A program made the translations under genes and the position numbers. From an uncultured Prochlorococcus sp. (lineage in GTDB: Bacteria > Cyanobacteriota > Cyanobacteriia > PCC-6307 > Cyanobiaceae), in the NCBI GenBank assembly GCA_902525075.1, contig CABZFV010000009.1, positions 1-64,000 on the forward strand: a DNA stretch of 64,000 nucleotides. The letters run 5' to 3'. The notes under the pieces were generated by a model. The model was given only the letters and a program-made list of their open reading frames with translations. It made no database searches and was not told the origin of the DNA. Within the stretch, counting starts at the first letter, position 1. Every line of letters begins with the position of its first letter. This document shows positions 39,136 through 49,038 of this stretch, piece by piece.

Positions 39136-40494
39136 ATGCCAAACCTTATAAAAGATAATATTCAAAAAACAAGTAATAATTCTTCTCGTACCATCAAAAA
39201 ATTATTAAAACAAAGATCCCTAGTCGTTGTATTTTCGCTCTTATTAACAGGTTTAGGAGCCTCAATTACAAGCATATTTTTTAAAACTGGAATTTACTTT
39301 ATTAATAATTGGAGATTAGCATTATTAGACCAATTCCCATCTATTGCGGTTTTACCTATTTTTGGAGCTCTTGGAGGGGCCATTGCAGGATATTTGATTA
39401 AAAATGTAGCACCTGCAGCAAAAGGTTCAGGTGTGAGTCAAATCATGGGTTTCTTAAGGCATAAAAAAGTTCCAATGAATATTAAAGTAGGATTAGTAAA
39501 GCTCATATCAGGAATTATTGCTATTGGTAGTGGATTCCCTTTGGGACCTGAAGGTCCATCAGTTCAAATGGGAGGATCAGTTGCTTGGCAGATGGCCAAG
39601 TGGCTCAAAGCGCCTACAGCTTTCAGAAGAGTAATAGTAGCAGCAGGTGGTGGTGCTGGAATAGCTGCAGTATTTAGCGCCCCATTAGGAGGATTTGTCT
39701 ATGCAATAGAAGAGTTATTAAACTCTGCTAGACCAGTAATTTTACTACTAGTAGTAATCACAACTTTCATTGCAGATTCATCTGCTGATATTATTCAAGC
39801 CTTGGGTTTAGATCCTAAAGCAGGAGGCTTCGATTTTAACCTCGGATTTTTAATCCAAAAAGAATATGACCCATCAGTTTTTTTCTTACCTATAGATTTT
39901 ATTTACCTAGTTTTACTAGGAATAATTATTGGAATTTTTGCAGAATTGTACAGCAGATTTGTTTTGTTAATGCAAAGTCTTGGAAAAAAGTGGTATAAAA
40001 ATAAATTTGTTTTAAAAATGAGTATCTGTGGACTTATTTTAGGAAGTATCTATGCTTTTTTACCCAGTACATTTCATAATTTAGATGAATTACAGAAAAT
40101 AATAGCTGAAAAAAATACAAGTATTGGAATTGCTTTATTAGCAGTTTTAGTATTATTTATCACGACAGGTTTAGCTGCAGCATCTGGAGCTCCTGGAGGA
40201 TTGTTCTATCCAATGCTTACTTTAGGAGGGTCAATCGGACTAATAATGGGGAGCTGGGTGGAAATTTTGACAGGACATGCACCAAGTACATACATTTTTG
40301 CGGGAATGGGAGCTTTTGTAGCAGGATGTTCGCGAACACCAATAACAGCAATGTTTTTAGCTTTTGCTTTAACAAAAAATTTACTAATAATGAAACCTGT
40401 GTTAATAAGCTGCATTGCCAGTTTCTTGATAGCAAGGGCTTTTAATGAAGAATCAATTTATGAAAGACAAATTCAAATAGAATTAGAAGAATAA
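39136..40494 (+). CDS. ClC-family chloride channel/antiporter
   Basis: The 452-aa membrane protein has the ClC signatures in order. GSGVSQIMGF corresponds to GSGIP and GSGFPLGPEGPSVQ to GxEGP, so the gating glutamate is present. APLGGFVYAIEE carries the second proton-path glutamate, and GAPGGLFYPMLTLGG is the third. Having both glutamates suggests a H+/anion antiporter rather than a pure channel, which is inference. The GSGIP proline is replaced by serine. It follows acnB by 9 bp. Confidence 0.9.
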   Translation: MPNLIKDNIQKTSNNSSRTIKKLLKQRSLVVVFSLLLTGLGASITSIFFKTGIYFINNWRLALLDQFPSIAVLPIFGALGGAIAGYLIKNVAPAAKGSGVSQIMGFLRHKKVPMNIKVGLVKLISGIIAIGSGFPLGPEGPSVQMGGSVAWQMAKWLKAPTAFRRVIVAAGGGAGIAAVFSAPLGGFVYAIEELLNSARPVILLLVVITTFIADSSADIIQALGLDPKAGGFDFNLGFLIQKEYDPSVFFLPIDFIYLVLLGIIIGIFAELYSRFVLLMQSLGKKWYKNKFVLKMSICGLILGSIYAFLPSTFHNLDELQKIIAEKNTSIGIALLAVLVLFITTGLAAASGAPGGLFYPMLTLGGSIGLIMGSWVEILTGHAPSTYIFAGMGAFVAGCSRTPITAMFLAFALTKNLLIMKPVLISCIASFLIARAFNEESIYERQIQIELEE

Positions 40495-40504
40495 TAAACT
40501 ATCT

Positions 40505-41359
40505 TTAATCAAAAACAGCAGTTTTACTGTTATAAACAAATACTTGATGATTCAAATGTAATCTAACTGCTCTTGCTAAAGCTATTCTTTCAATATCTCT
40601 TCCTTTTCTAATCAAATCATCAATTTCATCCCTATGACTTACATTAACTGTGCATTGCTCTATTATTGGGCCTTCATCAAGATCTTCAGTAACATAGTGA
40701 GCAGTAGCACCGATTAATTTAACACCTCTCTTCCATGCTCGATGATATGGTTGCCCTCCCTTAAATGCAGGTAAGAAAGAATGATGAATATTTATTATTG
40801 AAGAAAACTTTTTTAAAAAAGAATCACTCAAAATTTGCATATATTTGGCTAAAACAACAAGATCAATTTCATATTCTTTTAGTAAATTTAAACATTGATC
40901 TTCAACAATAGATTTATCACTTTTAAGAATATCAACATGTACAAATTTTGCATTAAAATCATTTGCGATATTTTCAAGATCAGAATGATTTGAAATTATT
41001 AACGGGACTTTCATTTTGAGTTCACCATTTCTTACTCGCCAAAGTAAATCAATTAAACAATGATTTTGTTTACTCACGAAAATAGCAACATTTGGAATTT
41101 CATCAGAATAATTTATGTTAAATTTTCCATTTACTGCATCTGCAATTTTTTCAAATTCTTTATAAATTTCATCTCTATTAAAAGATTCATTGCTACTATT
41201 CCATTCAATTCGACTAAGAAACAAACCCGCATCTTGATCTGTATGATGGTCAGAATGTTTTATGTTACCACCGTAATTTGAAATCCAGCTTGTAAGTAAA
41301 CTTACAAGGCCAGGACGATCGGGACAAACAATTTTGAATATAATTGAAGGATGTTCCAA
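40505..41359 (-). CDS. purU: formyltetrahydrofolate deformylase
   Basis: PurU hydrolyses 10-formyl-THF to THF and formate, balancing C1 units with the glycine cleavage system. The 284-aa protein has an N-terminal ACT domain (CPDRPGLVSLLTSWI) and a formyltransferase-like catalytic part with INIHHSFLPAFKGGQPY and GATAHYVTEDLDEGPII. The start is TTG 41359 (TTGGAACATCC). The frame is open further, but no standard start lies there. It is convergent with the ClC gene (10-bp gap) and divergent from the oxidoreductase (48 bp). Confidence 0.92.
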   Translation of the reverse strand: MEHPSIIFKIVCPDRPGLVSLLTSWISNYGGNIKHSDHHTDQDAGLFLSRIEWNSSNESFNRDEIYKEFEKIADAVNGKFNINYSDEIPNVAIFVSKQNHCLIDLLWRVRNGELKMKVPLIISNHSDLENIANDFNAKFVHVDILKSDKSIVEDQCLNLLKEYEIDLVVLAKYMQILSDSFLKKFSSIINIHHSFLPAFKGGQPYHRAWKRGVKLIGATAHYVTEDLDEGPIIEQCTVNVSHRDEIDDLIRKGRDIERIALARAVRLHLNHQVFVYNSKTAVFD

Positions 41360-41407
41360 AAAATCTTTAACTATTAAGTCAGATAAGCAAGTATATCTAA
41401 TATATCA

Positions 41408-42490
41408 ATGAAAAGCTTAAAAGAAAATTTTCAAAAAGCACACATAGTTATTGTTGGATCAGGTATTATTGGAAAATTTAACGCATTAGAATTATTAGAA
41501 TTAGGATTCCATGTAACGATAATAGATCCAGCTCAACACCAAAATAGTAGCAATGCAGCTTTAGGATTACTAATGGGAAATATGTATCAAAAAAGAAGAG
41601 GTAGAAGCTGGGATCTCAGAAAACAAAGCATTGAATTATGGCCACAATGGATTACATTCCTACAAAAATTTAATTATGAATTAAATATAGACAAACCATT
41701 AATACAACTAACTACTAATGAAGAAAAGTTTAAAAAATTAGAGAAATTTGTTTATGAGAATAATGATAAAAACTTGCAAATTTTAGAAAAAGACTCAATA
41801 TTTATCACGAATATAAATAAAGCCTTCCAAGCAAAAAATATAAAAGGAATGATCTCGTTCAAAGATGGAAGAATAAATCCTTTTTCTTTACTTCAAACAT
41901 TAGATAAATATCTAAAACATAAAAAAGTAAATTATTTGCGAGAAAAAATAATAAAAATAAGAAAATCAAACAATCAATGGATTTCTACAACAAGAAATAA
42001 TGAAAATATCAAATCTGACATGGTTATTTTGTGTAATTCACTAAAAGCGATTGAATTAATAGATAACCTATCTCACAACATCAAATTAAAACCTGTTTTA
42101 GGTCAAGCCATAGAAATTGAGATAAATGATGCAGAAGTTGATTTATTATCGCTGCCAAAACAATTCAATATAAATGGTAAAAATATAATTCCAAAATCAA
42201 ACAATAAGCTAATTATTGGATCGACTGACGAATATAGTACTAAGCCAGAAGAAAATACATTCGAAAAACTCACAAATTTTCTCGATAAAAGACCAAATTG
42301 GCTGATGAGAGGAAAAATTGCTAAAAAATGGTACGGAATAAGGTCGAGACCAGATGGTGAGCCTTCACCAATAATGAAAAATCTTGAAAATGGAGTAATT
42401 ATATGTACAGGTTTTTATAAAAATGGAATTTTACTGGCTCCGGCTTGTTCCAAATGGGTTGCTAATGAGATTAAAAATTACCTTTACTAA
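41408..42490 (+). CDS. FAD-dependent oxidoreductase of the DAO family (ThiO/glycine oxidase-like)
   Basis: The 360-aa protein starts with a dinucleotide-binding [20 protein letters not shown] and the acidic end of strand 2 (IIDP). It ends with [24 protein letters not shown], the C-terminal FAD site of D-amino acid oxidase relatives. ThiO supplies the iminoglycine for thiamin synthesis in bacteria. Here the assignment is moderate because no thi gene is adjacent. Its last 4 bp overlap the 3' end of dnaK. Confidence 0.82.
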   Translation: MKSLKENFQKAHIVIVGSGIIGKFNALELLELGFHVTIIDPAQHQNSSNAALGLLMGNMYQKRRGRSWDLRKQSIELWPQWITFLQKFNYELNIDKPLIQLTTNEEKFKKLEKFVYENNDKNLQILEKDSIFITNINKAFQAKNIKGMISFKDGRINPFSLLQTLDKYLKHKKVNYLREKIIKIRKSNNQWISTTRNNENIKSDMVILCNSLKAIELIDNLSHNIKLKPVLGQAIEIEINDAEVDLLSLPKQFNINGKNIIPKSNNKLIIGSTDEYSTKPEENTFEKLTNFLDKRPNWLMRGKIAKKWYGIRSRPDGEPSPIMKNLENGVIICTGFYKNGILLAPACSKWVANEIKNYLY

Positions 42491-44394
42491 TCTTTTGTTT
42501 CAGTAAAGTCTGCATCAATTACATCATCTCCACCTTTTTCGTTTGAATCGCCCTGATCAGAACCGCCTGCAGCACCAGGTGATGGTGGCTGATTACCTGG
42601 TTGCTGATAAACAGATGAACCAACTGCATAAAGTTCTTGCTGAAGTTCTTCAAGAAGTTTTTTCATTGATTCATAATCTTCTTTTGAAGTTGCTTCTTTT
42701 AAAGCATTACTTTTTTCTTCAACTTTAGACTTTGCTGCAGCATCAATTTTATCTCCTAACTCACCAAGTTGCTTTTCTGTCTGATATACGAGTGTTTCAG
42801 CTTGATTTTTTAAATCGATTTTTTCTCTTTTTTCTTTATCTGCAGATGCATTTGATTCAGCATCCTTTACCATTTTTTCTACCTCATTATCAGATAGAGT
42901 TGAAGCTCCAGTAATTGAAATACTTTGTTCTTTACCACTTCCTTTGTCTTTAGCGGTAACACTAAGAATACCATTTGCATCGATATCAAATGTAACTTCA
43001 ATTTGCGGAACTCCTCTTGGTGCTGAAGGTATACCATCCAATCTAAATGTTCCTAAGCTTTTGTTATCAGAAGCCATTTCTCTTTCACCCTGTAAAACGT
43101 GTATTTCAACATTTGTTTGACCGTCTACAGCAGTTGAATATGTTTCAGATTTCTTGGTGGGTACTGTAGTATTTCGATTTATCATTTTTGTCATTACTCC
43201 CCCTAAAGTCTCTACTCCTAAAGATAGGGGAGTAACGTCAAGCAACAATATATCTTTAACTTCTCCAGCTAAAACTCCTCCCTGAATTGCAGCTCCAACA
43301 GCTACTACTTCGTCAGGATTAACAGTTTGATTTGGTTCTTTACCAATTATTTTTTTAACTAAATCTAAAACAGCAGGTATTCTAGATGAGCCACCAACCA
43401 TAACTACTTCATCAATTTCACTAGTAGAAATTTTTGCATCACTAATAGCCCTTTCAACTGGGGTCTTACACCTATCAATTAAAGAAGTTGCTAATTCCTC
43501 GAACTTTGCTCTAGTAAGGTTCAAATCCAAATGTTTTGGTCCTTCAGGAGTCGCTGTAATAAAAGGTAAATTTATTTCACTTTGCGTAGCATTTGAGAGC
43601 TCTATTTTTGCTTTTTCTGCAGCTTCAGTCAATCTTTGCAAAGCTTGCTTATCTTGTCTGAGATCAATTCCCTCATTAGATTTAAAAGTATTGGCTAAGT
43701 GATCTACGATGCATCTATCAAAATCATCACCACCTAAATGTGTATCTCCAGATGTAGATAGAACTTCAGTTACTCCATCGCCAGCTTCAATAACTGAAAC
43801 ATCAAATGTACCTCCCCCTAAATCAAAAACAAGAATTTTTTCATTTTCTTTATCCAAACCATATGCCAAAGCAGCAGCAGTTGGCTCATTAACAATTCTG
43901 AGAACTTCTAAACCTGCAATCTTTCCAGCATCTTTCGTAGCCTGTCTTTGGGAATCATTAAAATATGCTGGAACTGTAATTACAGCCTGTGTAACTTTGT
44001 CACCAAGATATTTACCTGCATCATCTGCTAGCTTTCTTAAAACTTGAGAACTCACCTCTTCAGGAGAAAACTGTTTATCCAAAATAGGACATTTTAATTT
44101 GACACTAGAACCAGATTTTTCAACAGAATAACTAACTTCTTTAGATTCTTCATTAACTTCATCAACTCTTCTACCAACAAAACGCTTTGCAGAATAAAAA
44201 GTATTTTCAGGATTCATTACAGCTTGTCTTTTTGCAATTTGTCCAACAAGCTGATCTTGATTTTTTGTATATGCAACAACAGATGGAGTAGTTCTGAAAC
44301 CCTCAGCATTTGCTATTACAGTAGGCTTACCACCTTCCATTACAGCGACACAACTATTAGTTGTTCCTAAATCGATTCCTACTACCTTACCCAT
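42487..44394 (-). CDS. dnaK: molecular chaperone DnaK (Hsp70)
   Basis: The 635-aa Hsp70 has the N-terminal ATPase signature [27 protein letters not shown] and [11 protein letters not shown]. The substrate-binding domain has [17 protein letters not shown] Gln/Gly/Asp-rich tail ends [12 protein letters not shown]. The ORF track starts 63 bp earlier, but the ATG at 44394 gives the family start [11 protein letters not shown] see no CIRCE element in the 117-bp divergent gap to aroE. A TATAAATAAT box lies just before the ATG on the minus strand. Confidence 0.97.
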   Translation of the reverse strand: MGKVVGIDLGTTNSCVAVMEGGKPTVIANAEGFRTTPSVVAYTKNQDQLVGQIAKRQAVMNPENTFYSAKRFVGRRVDEVNEESKEVSYSVEKSGSSVKLKCPILDKQFSPEEVSSQVLRKLADDAGKYLGDKVTQAVITVPAYFNDSQRQATKDAGKIAGLEVLRIVNEPTAAALAYGLDKENEKILVFDLGGGTFDVSVIEAGDGVTEVLSTSGDTHLGGDDFDRCIVDHLANTFKSNEGIDLRQDKQALQRLTEAAEKAKIELSNATQSEINLPFITATPEGPKHLDLNLTRAKFEELATSLIDRCKTPVERAISDAKISTSEIDEVVMVGGSSRIPAVLDLVKKIIGKEPNQTVNPDEVVAVGAAIQGGVLAGEVKDILLLDVTPLSLGVETLGGVMTKMINRNTTVPTKKSETYSTAVDGQTNVEIHVLQGEREMASDNKSLGTFRLDGIPSAPRGVPQIEVTFDIDANGILSVTAKDKGSGKEQSISITGASTLSDNEVEKMVKDAESNASADKEKREKIDLKNQAETLVYQTEKQLGELGDKIDAAAKSKVEEKSNALKEATSKEDYESMKKLLEELQQELYAVGSSVYQQPGNQPPSPGAAGGSDQGDSNEKGGDDVIDADFTETKD

Positions 44395-44511
44395 GGGTAA
44401 ATTATTTATATTTGTTATTCTCCATAATCGGTCATTGACGTCATTATTGTTACTCAAAGACGGGGTGTGGTTCCCGAACAGATCATCACTTTTAAGGTTA
44501 AAATTCTAAAC

Positions 44512-45372
44512 ATGATTTCAAGTAAGACATCTTTTATCGCATTAATTGGCAATCCAGTAAGCCATTCATTATCCCCAATTATGCAAAATGCTGCCCTTCA
44601 ATATTTAGGCCTAGATTTAATTTATATTGCTGTTCCCTGTAAAGATGAAGATCTAGAATTAGTTCTTAATTCTTTTAAAAAGATTAATTGCAAAGGTTTA
44701 AACATTACAATTCCACACAAAGAAAAAGTATTTAACCTTTGTAGTGAAATCTCCCCTATTGCTAACAAACTTAAAGCAATTAATACTCTGAAATTAAATT
44801 CTGAAAAAAAATGGAGCGCAACTAATACCGATGTAGAGGGATTTATTTATCCATTAAAAAATTTAAACTTAGCAAAGAAAAAATCAATAGTTCTTGGCTC
44901 CGGGGGCGCAGCAAGATCTGTTATTCAAGGTTTAATAAATTTAAATCTTTCAACAATTTCAGTAATATCACGTAACAAATCATCACTAGATGAATTAATA
45001 AAAAACTTTGATAATCAAATTCAACTGCAGGGTTTATTGAGTAGTAATGATCAAGCTCAAATTTTAATTCGTGAAGCAGATTTGATTGTAAATACAACAC
45101 CAGCAGGGATGAAAACAACTAAATATGAAAATAATGTAATTCCATATGGCGAAGCATTTTGGAGATCTCTTAACTCGCAAACAATTGTTTACGATTTAAT
45201 ATACAATCCTGCCCCAACTACTTTACTGAAATTTAGCGCCAAAAAAGGATGCATGACTATAGATGGTTTGGAAATGCTTGTTGCCCAAGGGATAAAATCA
45301 TTATCATTTTGGACAGATGGTTTAGAAGTACCTTTTCATGTAATGAATGACGCACTAAAAAAATATCTTTAA
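44512..45372 (+). CDS. aroE: shikimate dehydrogenase
   Basis: AroE reduces 3-dehydroshikimate with NADPH. The 286-aa protein has the substrate motif GNPVSHSLSP, GLNITIPHKE with the catalytic lysine, and a glycine-rich NADP motif LGSGGAARSV. The C-terminal GLEMLVAQG segment follows. The track starts at GTG 44467, but ATG 44512 gives a standard N-terminus and leaves room for the divergent dnaK promoter. A 104-bp leader region separates it from rpsF. Confidence 0.95.
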   Translation: MISSKTSFIALIGNPVSHSLSPIMQNAALQYLGLDLIYIAVPCKDEDLELVLNSFKKINCKGLNITIPHKEKVFNLCSEISPIANKLKAINTLKLNSEKKWSATNTDVEGFIYPLKNLNLAKKKSIVLGSGGAARSVIQGLINLNLSTISVISRNKSSLDELIKNFDNQIQLQGLLSSNDQAQILIREADLIVNTTPAGMKTTKYENNVIPYGEAFWRSLNSQTIVYDLIYNPAPTTLLKFSAKKGCMTIDGLEMLVAQGIKSLSFWTDGLEVPFHVMNDALKKYL

Positions 45373-45402
45373 AAAAATAATCCTACTTGTCAAGAAATTG
45401 CC

Positions 45403-45420
45403 TATCGTAATGTATCGTAA
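45403..45420 (+). repeat. tandem TATCGTAA repeat upstream of rpsF
   Basis: TATCGTAA occurs at 45403-45410 and again at 45413-45420, with 10-bp periodicity, in the aroE-rpsF gap. Side-by-side copies on one helix face could be a binding site, or may be chance. Confidence 0.35.
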
Positions 45421-45450
45421 GTAATGAACAGACGCTCATCACATCAATTT

Positions 45451-45480
45451 ATGAGCCAAAGACCTTGTCTGAAACTATGA
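45451..45480 (+). CDS. possible 9-codon upstream ORF coupled to rpsF
   Basis: ATG 45451 opens MSQRPCLKL and stops at TGA 45478-45480. That stop overlaps the rpsF ATG (45477) in the ATGA arrangement typical of translational coupling. There is no strong Shine-Dalgarno before it. It could be a leader peptide or chance. Confidence 0.3.
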   Translation: MSQRPCLKL

Positions 45481-45938
45481 ACGATCAACAATCTTATTAC
45501 GAAACCATGTATATCCTCCGCCCAGACATTGCGGAAGATGAAGTAACTAATCACATCGATAAATACAACAAGCTTTTAGAGGAATTTGGCGGTACTATTC
45601 TTGATAGTCAAATGAGAGGTAAGAGGAGATTAGCCTATCAAATAGCAAAACATAGAGAAGGTATTTACGTGCAACTAAGTCATCAAGGTGATGGGCAACA
45701 TATTTTTAAAATTGAAAAAACAATGAGACTAAGTGAAGATGTTATTAGATACATGACTGTTAAACAAGAGGGTCCTTTACCAGCCCCAAGGCCTTCGAAC
45801 AAGAGTACATCTCAATCAGAGAATAAAGATAATCCAGAGGCGAGAGTTGAATCTAAAGAAAAACAACCAGTAGCAAGTGCAGATACTTCAACTTCGAGCA
45901 AAGATGATGCTGAAACTAAAGAAAATGCTGAATCTTAA
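45477..45938 (+). CDS. rpsF: 30S ribosomal protein S6
   Basis: S6 binds the 16S platform next to S18. The N-terminal [17 protein letters not shown] and the [20 protein letters not shown] region are standard. The last 45 residues form a long Ser/Glu/Lys-rich tail ([17 protein letters not shown]), longer than the minimal protein. The TTG at 45465 in the track is an alternative start. The ATG is preferred. It ends 3 bp from the stop of the convergent argG. Confidence 0.95.
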   Translation: MNDQQSYYETMYILRPDIAEDEVTNHIDKYNKLLEEFGGTILDSQMRGKRRLAYQIAKHREGIYVQLSHQGDGQHIFKIEKTMRLSEDVIRYMTVKQEGPLPAPRPSNKSTSQSENKDNPEARVESKEKQPVASADTSTSSKDDAETKENAES

Positions 45939-45941
45939 ATG

Positions 45942-47156
45942 TTAATCTTTTGTTTTTGCATTTAACTCAGCCCATATTTTATTAGACATACCCCACATAT
46001 AAATAAAACCCTCTGCTAAAGAATGATTAAAGACGTCATCTTTGCTGTAAGTTGCCAAATCTTCCCTGTAAAGTGAATTATTTTCCGACATTCTCCCAAT
46101 GACTATTGCATTCCCCTTATAGAGTCTAATCTTTACTCTTCCATTAACTGAAGTTTGAGTCGATGATATAAATGCATCTAAACTTTCTTTAAGAGGTCCA
46201 AACCAAAAACCTTGATAAACTAATTGACCCCATTTTTTTTCCAATATTCCTTTAAAATCGATAACATCGGGGTTTAATGTTATGCTCTCTAATTCTTTAT
46301 GAGCTTTGATTAAAAGTGAGAGGCCAGGTGTTTCATAAATCTCTCTACTTTTAATACCTACTACTCGATCCTCAATCATATCTATTCTTCCAAAACCGTG
46401 ATTACCTGCAAGATCATTAGCTTTTTGAATGATCTCTACTGGAGTTAAAAATTCATCATTAATTCCAACTGGAAACCCATTTTTGAAAACAATTTCTATA
46501 TCTTGATGGAAATCAGGTGAATTATTAACTGATGATGTCATCGAAAATATATCCTCAGGTGCTTCTTGCATTGGATCTTCTAATATACCTGCTTCAATAC
46601 TTCTACCAAGTAAATTAACGTCAACTGAATATGGTGATTTTTTTGATACTGGCGCAGGTATACCAAATTTTTCTCCGTACACTATTGCATCTTCTCTACT
46701 CATATTCCACTCCCTTGCAGGAGTAATTATTTTTAAATCAGGACCTAAAGCGTTAATTGCCAAATCGAACCGAACTTGATCATTCCCTTTACCAGTGCAT
46801 CCATGAGCTACTGCATCGGCATTAATTTCTCTAGCAATATTAACAAGATTTTCAGCAATTAAAGGCCTCGCAAGAGCAGTAGATAAAGGATATTTATCTA
46901 AATATAATGCGTTTGCTCTAATGGCTGGAAAAGCGTATCTCTCAACAAAACTATTAACTAAATTGCCAACGATTGATTTAGATGCTCCAGAGTTTAAAGC
47001 TTTTTGCCTAATAAGTTCTAAATCCTCGCCTTGTCCAAGATCTGCTACAAAAGCAACCACTTCTGCAATTCCATATTCATTCTTTAAATATGGAATACAA
47101 ACGCTGGTATCTACGCCACCAGAATAAGCTAGTACAACTTTTTTTACCTGCTGCAT
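45942..47156 (-). CDS. argG: argininosuccinate synthase
   Basis: ArgG joins citrulline and aspartate using ATP. The 404-aa protein has the PP-loop-type [11 protein letters not shown] at the N-terminus, [30 protein letters not shown] and [23 protein letters not shown], all characteristic. Length matches the family. It lies alone between convergent rpsF and the small membrane protein gene (36 bp upstream). Confidence 0.97.
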   Translation of the reverse strand: MQQVKKVVLAYSGGVDTSVCIPYLKNEYGIAEVVAFVADLGQGEDLELIRQKALNSGASKSIVGNLVNSFVERYAFPAIRANALYLDKYPLSTALARPLIAENLVNIAREINADAVAHGCTGKGNDQVRFDLAINALGPDLKIITPAREWNMSREDAIVYGEKFGIPAPVSKKSPYSVDVNLLGRSIEAGILEDPMQEAPEDIFSMTSSVNNSPDFHQDIEIVFKNGFPVGINDEFLTPVEIIQKANDLAGNHGFGRIDMIEDRVVGIKSREIYETPGLSLLIKAHKELESITLNPDVIDFKGILEKKWGQLVYQGFWFGPLKESLDAFISSTQTSVNGRVKIRLYKGNAIVIGRMSENNSLYREDLATYSKDDVFNHSLAEGFIYMWGMSNKIWAELNAKTKD

Positions 47157-47192
47157 CTAAATTTGCTCCATAAATTTAAATTTTTGACGTAA

Positions 47193-47387
47193 TTAAGAAT
47201 TTGAATACTTATTAAACACTAATACTATTGTAACTAAAAGAGCTGGACCAAAAACTAGTAATAAGAGAAGAAAGTTATTAATTATTAAAAGATTGGGATT
47301 CAAATATCCAATAAGTTTTAATAATCCAGATAGCAACAATGAAAGTAACCAGATAAAAAGGTATTTTAAATTTCCTTTATCAAACAA
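47193..47387 (-). CDS. hypothetical small membrane protein
   Basis: The 64-aa ORF encodes a short basic N-terminus, then two hydrophobic stretches (FIWLLSLLLSGLLKLIGYL and FLLLLLVFGPALLVTIVLVF). It is probably a two-TM protein. The start would be TTG 47387, with no Shine-Dalgarno, and no ATG is available. It shares a strand with argG and is divergent from the DUF3134 gene. Unrecognised. Confidence 0.5.
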   Translation of the reverse strand: MFDKGNLKYLFIWLLSLLLSGLLKLIGYLNPNLLIINNFLLLLLVFGPALLVTIVLVFNKYSNS

Positions 47388-47440
47388 AGTTTTAAGTGTG
47401 CATCATTATGTATTATCTTATATATAGAACAAAACCTTTA

Positions 47441-47722
47441 ATGGATTCAAATAAATTAAAACTTAGATTAGACGAAATTTCTGAAGTCAATCCTGCTTTA
47501 ACTTGTTACCACAGAGATGATCCAGCTCCTGTGTTGCCGCTAAGAGAAGAACCTGATCTACTATCTTGGCTCGAAAATACAGGTAGACTTGTTTCAGAAA
47601 AAGATGGAGATTCACAAGAGATAAGTACAATAGAAGAAGAAGAACTTTCAGCACTTATGGGAGAAAAGGAAGATTATAAAATTGAAGAAGATCCTTCATT
47701 AGAAGATGATTGGGAAGATTAA
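47441..47722 (+). CDS. DUF3134-family cyanobacterial protein
   Basis: This is a small acidic protein (93 aa from ATG 47441) with the family-like segment NPALTCYHRDDPAPVLPLREEPDLLSWLENTGRL. A Glu/Asp-rich tail ends EEDPSLEDDWED. The track starts 45 bp earlier, but the later ATG gives a better N-terminus. Upstream is a TATATA box (in TTATATATAG). It overlaps the start of mraY by 17 bp in another frame, so the two are probably cotranscribed. Function unknown. Confidence 0.8.
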   Translation: MDSNKLKLRLDEISEVNPALTCYHRDDPAPVLPLREEPDLLSWLENTGRLVSEKDGDSQEISTIEEEELSALMGEKEDYKIEEDPSLEDDWED

Positions 47723-48782
47723 AAAGTTTAACTTTGAATCTTTATTTATATTAAATACTTTTGCTTTAATAGTTACCTCCTATTTTTTTAATAATTTTAT
47801 TTTTATAGGAATTTACATACTATTCTTCTTTATTTCTATTTTTACAACGAAAAATGGTCTAAAGATTATCAAAAAATTTAACTTACTTCAAAATATTAGG
47901 AATGAAGGCCCAGCTAATCACTTTAAAAAAAGTGATACTCCAACAATGGGTGGAATTTTTATGACAATCCCTTTTTTAATTTTACTTTTGATAATAACTA
48001 TCAATTTAGGTTCTCTAAAATTATTTCTTTTATTCCTTACTATTTTTGGTTTCTTTATCATAGGATTTTTAGATGATTATTTAAGCATTAAAAGAAAAGA
48101 GAACACAGGTTTAAAAACAAATGAGAAATTTATCTTACAAAGTGTCATCTCAATAATTTTTATATTTTTAGCCTATGAAAAAAATTTAATCAGTCCATTA
48201 ATAACAGTTTCTGATTCCTGGGGAATAAATATTAATATTTTCATTTTGCCAGTATCTTTTATAGTACTTGTGGGCATAAGTAATTCAGTAAATTTGACTG
48301 ACGGACTAGATGGATTAGCAGCTGGATGCAGTGGGATCGTCTTTTATGGATTAGGAACAGAAATATTACTGAAAGAACAGCAAGAACTTTTTGTTTTTAG
48401 CATCTTATGTTTTTCGATGTGCGGCATATGCTTAGGATTTCTAAACTATAATAGATATCCTGCAAAAATATTTATGGGCGACACAGGATCTCTAAGTATT
48501 GGAGCAATTCTGGGTTCTATAGCTTTATTAACTAATAGTGTTTTTACCTTATCTATTTTCTCAGGAATATTTATTGTTGAATCGTTATCAGTAATGATTC
48601 AAGTAGGGTTTTTTAAAATTACAAAAAAATTATTTCATAGAGGTAAACGCTTATTTTTAATGGCTCCTCTACACCACCACTTTGAACTTAAAGGAATGAA
48701 AGAACAAAAAATAGTTGAAAATTTTTGGAAAATCAACATTTTACTTGTAATTTTAGGTATAGTTTTAAAAATCAATCTTTGA
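47706..48782 (+). CDS. mraY: phospho-N-acetylmuramoyl-pentapeptide transferase
   Basis: MraY transfers phospho-MurNAc-pentapeptide to undecaprenyl phosphate, making lipid I for peptidoglycan. The 358-aa multi-spanning protein has DTPTMGGIF, the Asp pair GFLDDYLSIKRKENTGL, NLTDGLDGLAAG, FMGDTGSLSIG and PLHHHFELKGMKE, all MraY signatures. The gene is isolated from other mur genes and instead is coupled to the DUF3134 gene by a 17-bp overlap. Confidence 0.95.
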   Translation: MIGKIKKFNFESLFILNTFALIVTSYFFNNFIFIGIYILFFFISIFTTKNGLKIIKKFNLLQNIRNEGPANHFKKSDTPTMGGIFMTIPFLILLLIITINLGSLKLFLLFLTIFGFFIIGFLDDYLSIKRKENTGLKTNEKFILQSVISIIFIFLAYEKNLISPLITVSDSWGININIFILPVSFIVLVGISNSVNLTDGLDGLAAGCSGIVFYGLGTEILLKEQQELFVFSILCFSMCGICLGFLNYNRYPAKIFMGDTGSLSIGAILGSIALLTNSVFTLSIFSGIFIVESLSVMIQVGFFKITKKLFHRGKRLFLMAPLHHHFELKGMKEQKIVENFWKINILLVILGIVLKINL

Positions 48783-48792
48783 AAAATTTGTT

Positions 48793-49038
48793 ATGAATTT
48801 TTTTACATGGAAAGATAATGGATTAACAAGCGACTGCTCAAGTCTTGATGCAATGGCATCAAGATTTGAAGAAACTGCTAACTTAATGAAAAAACTTTCT
48901 AAGAAGGGCTTTAAACTAAAGAAAACTCAAAATAATCAACTAATTCTTCACCCTGATCCTGAGGTCTTTGATCAATGGGGTTTTATAAGTGAAGAAGTCC
49001 CTTTTAAACAACTTTGTTTAATGTCAGATGAAGAATAA
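48793..49038 (+). CDS. conserved hypothetical 81-aa protein
   Basis: This small soluble protein has a helical Lys-rich centre (ANLMKKLSKKGFKLKKTQN) and a patterned C-terminal part (LHPDPEVFDQWGFISEEVPFKQL). It looks like a real conserved cyanobacterial gene, although I cannot name it. It follows mraY by 10 bp. Its last 67 bp are also coding on the minus strand, as the tail of the sucrose-phosphate synthase. Confidence 0.75.
   Translation: MNFFTWKDNGLTSDCSSLDAMASRFEETANLMKKLSKKGFKLKKTQNNQLILHPDPEVFDQWGFISEEVPFKQLCLMSDEE

Noticed and set aside
42543-44047. Plus-strand ORFs antisense to dnaK (61, 60 and 112 aa)
   Set aside because: Exact complements of conserved dnaK codons; composition is that of reverse-frame shadows.
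44395-44457. 21-codon N-terminal extension of DnaK in the ORF track
   Set aside because: DnaK starts at [10 protein letters not shown]; the extension has no homology-like content and covers the likely promoter.
44395-44511. CIRCE/HrcA operator before dnaK
   Set aside because: No TTAGCACTC-N9-GAGTGCTAA or near match on either strand.
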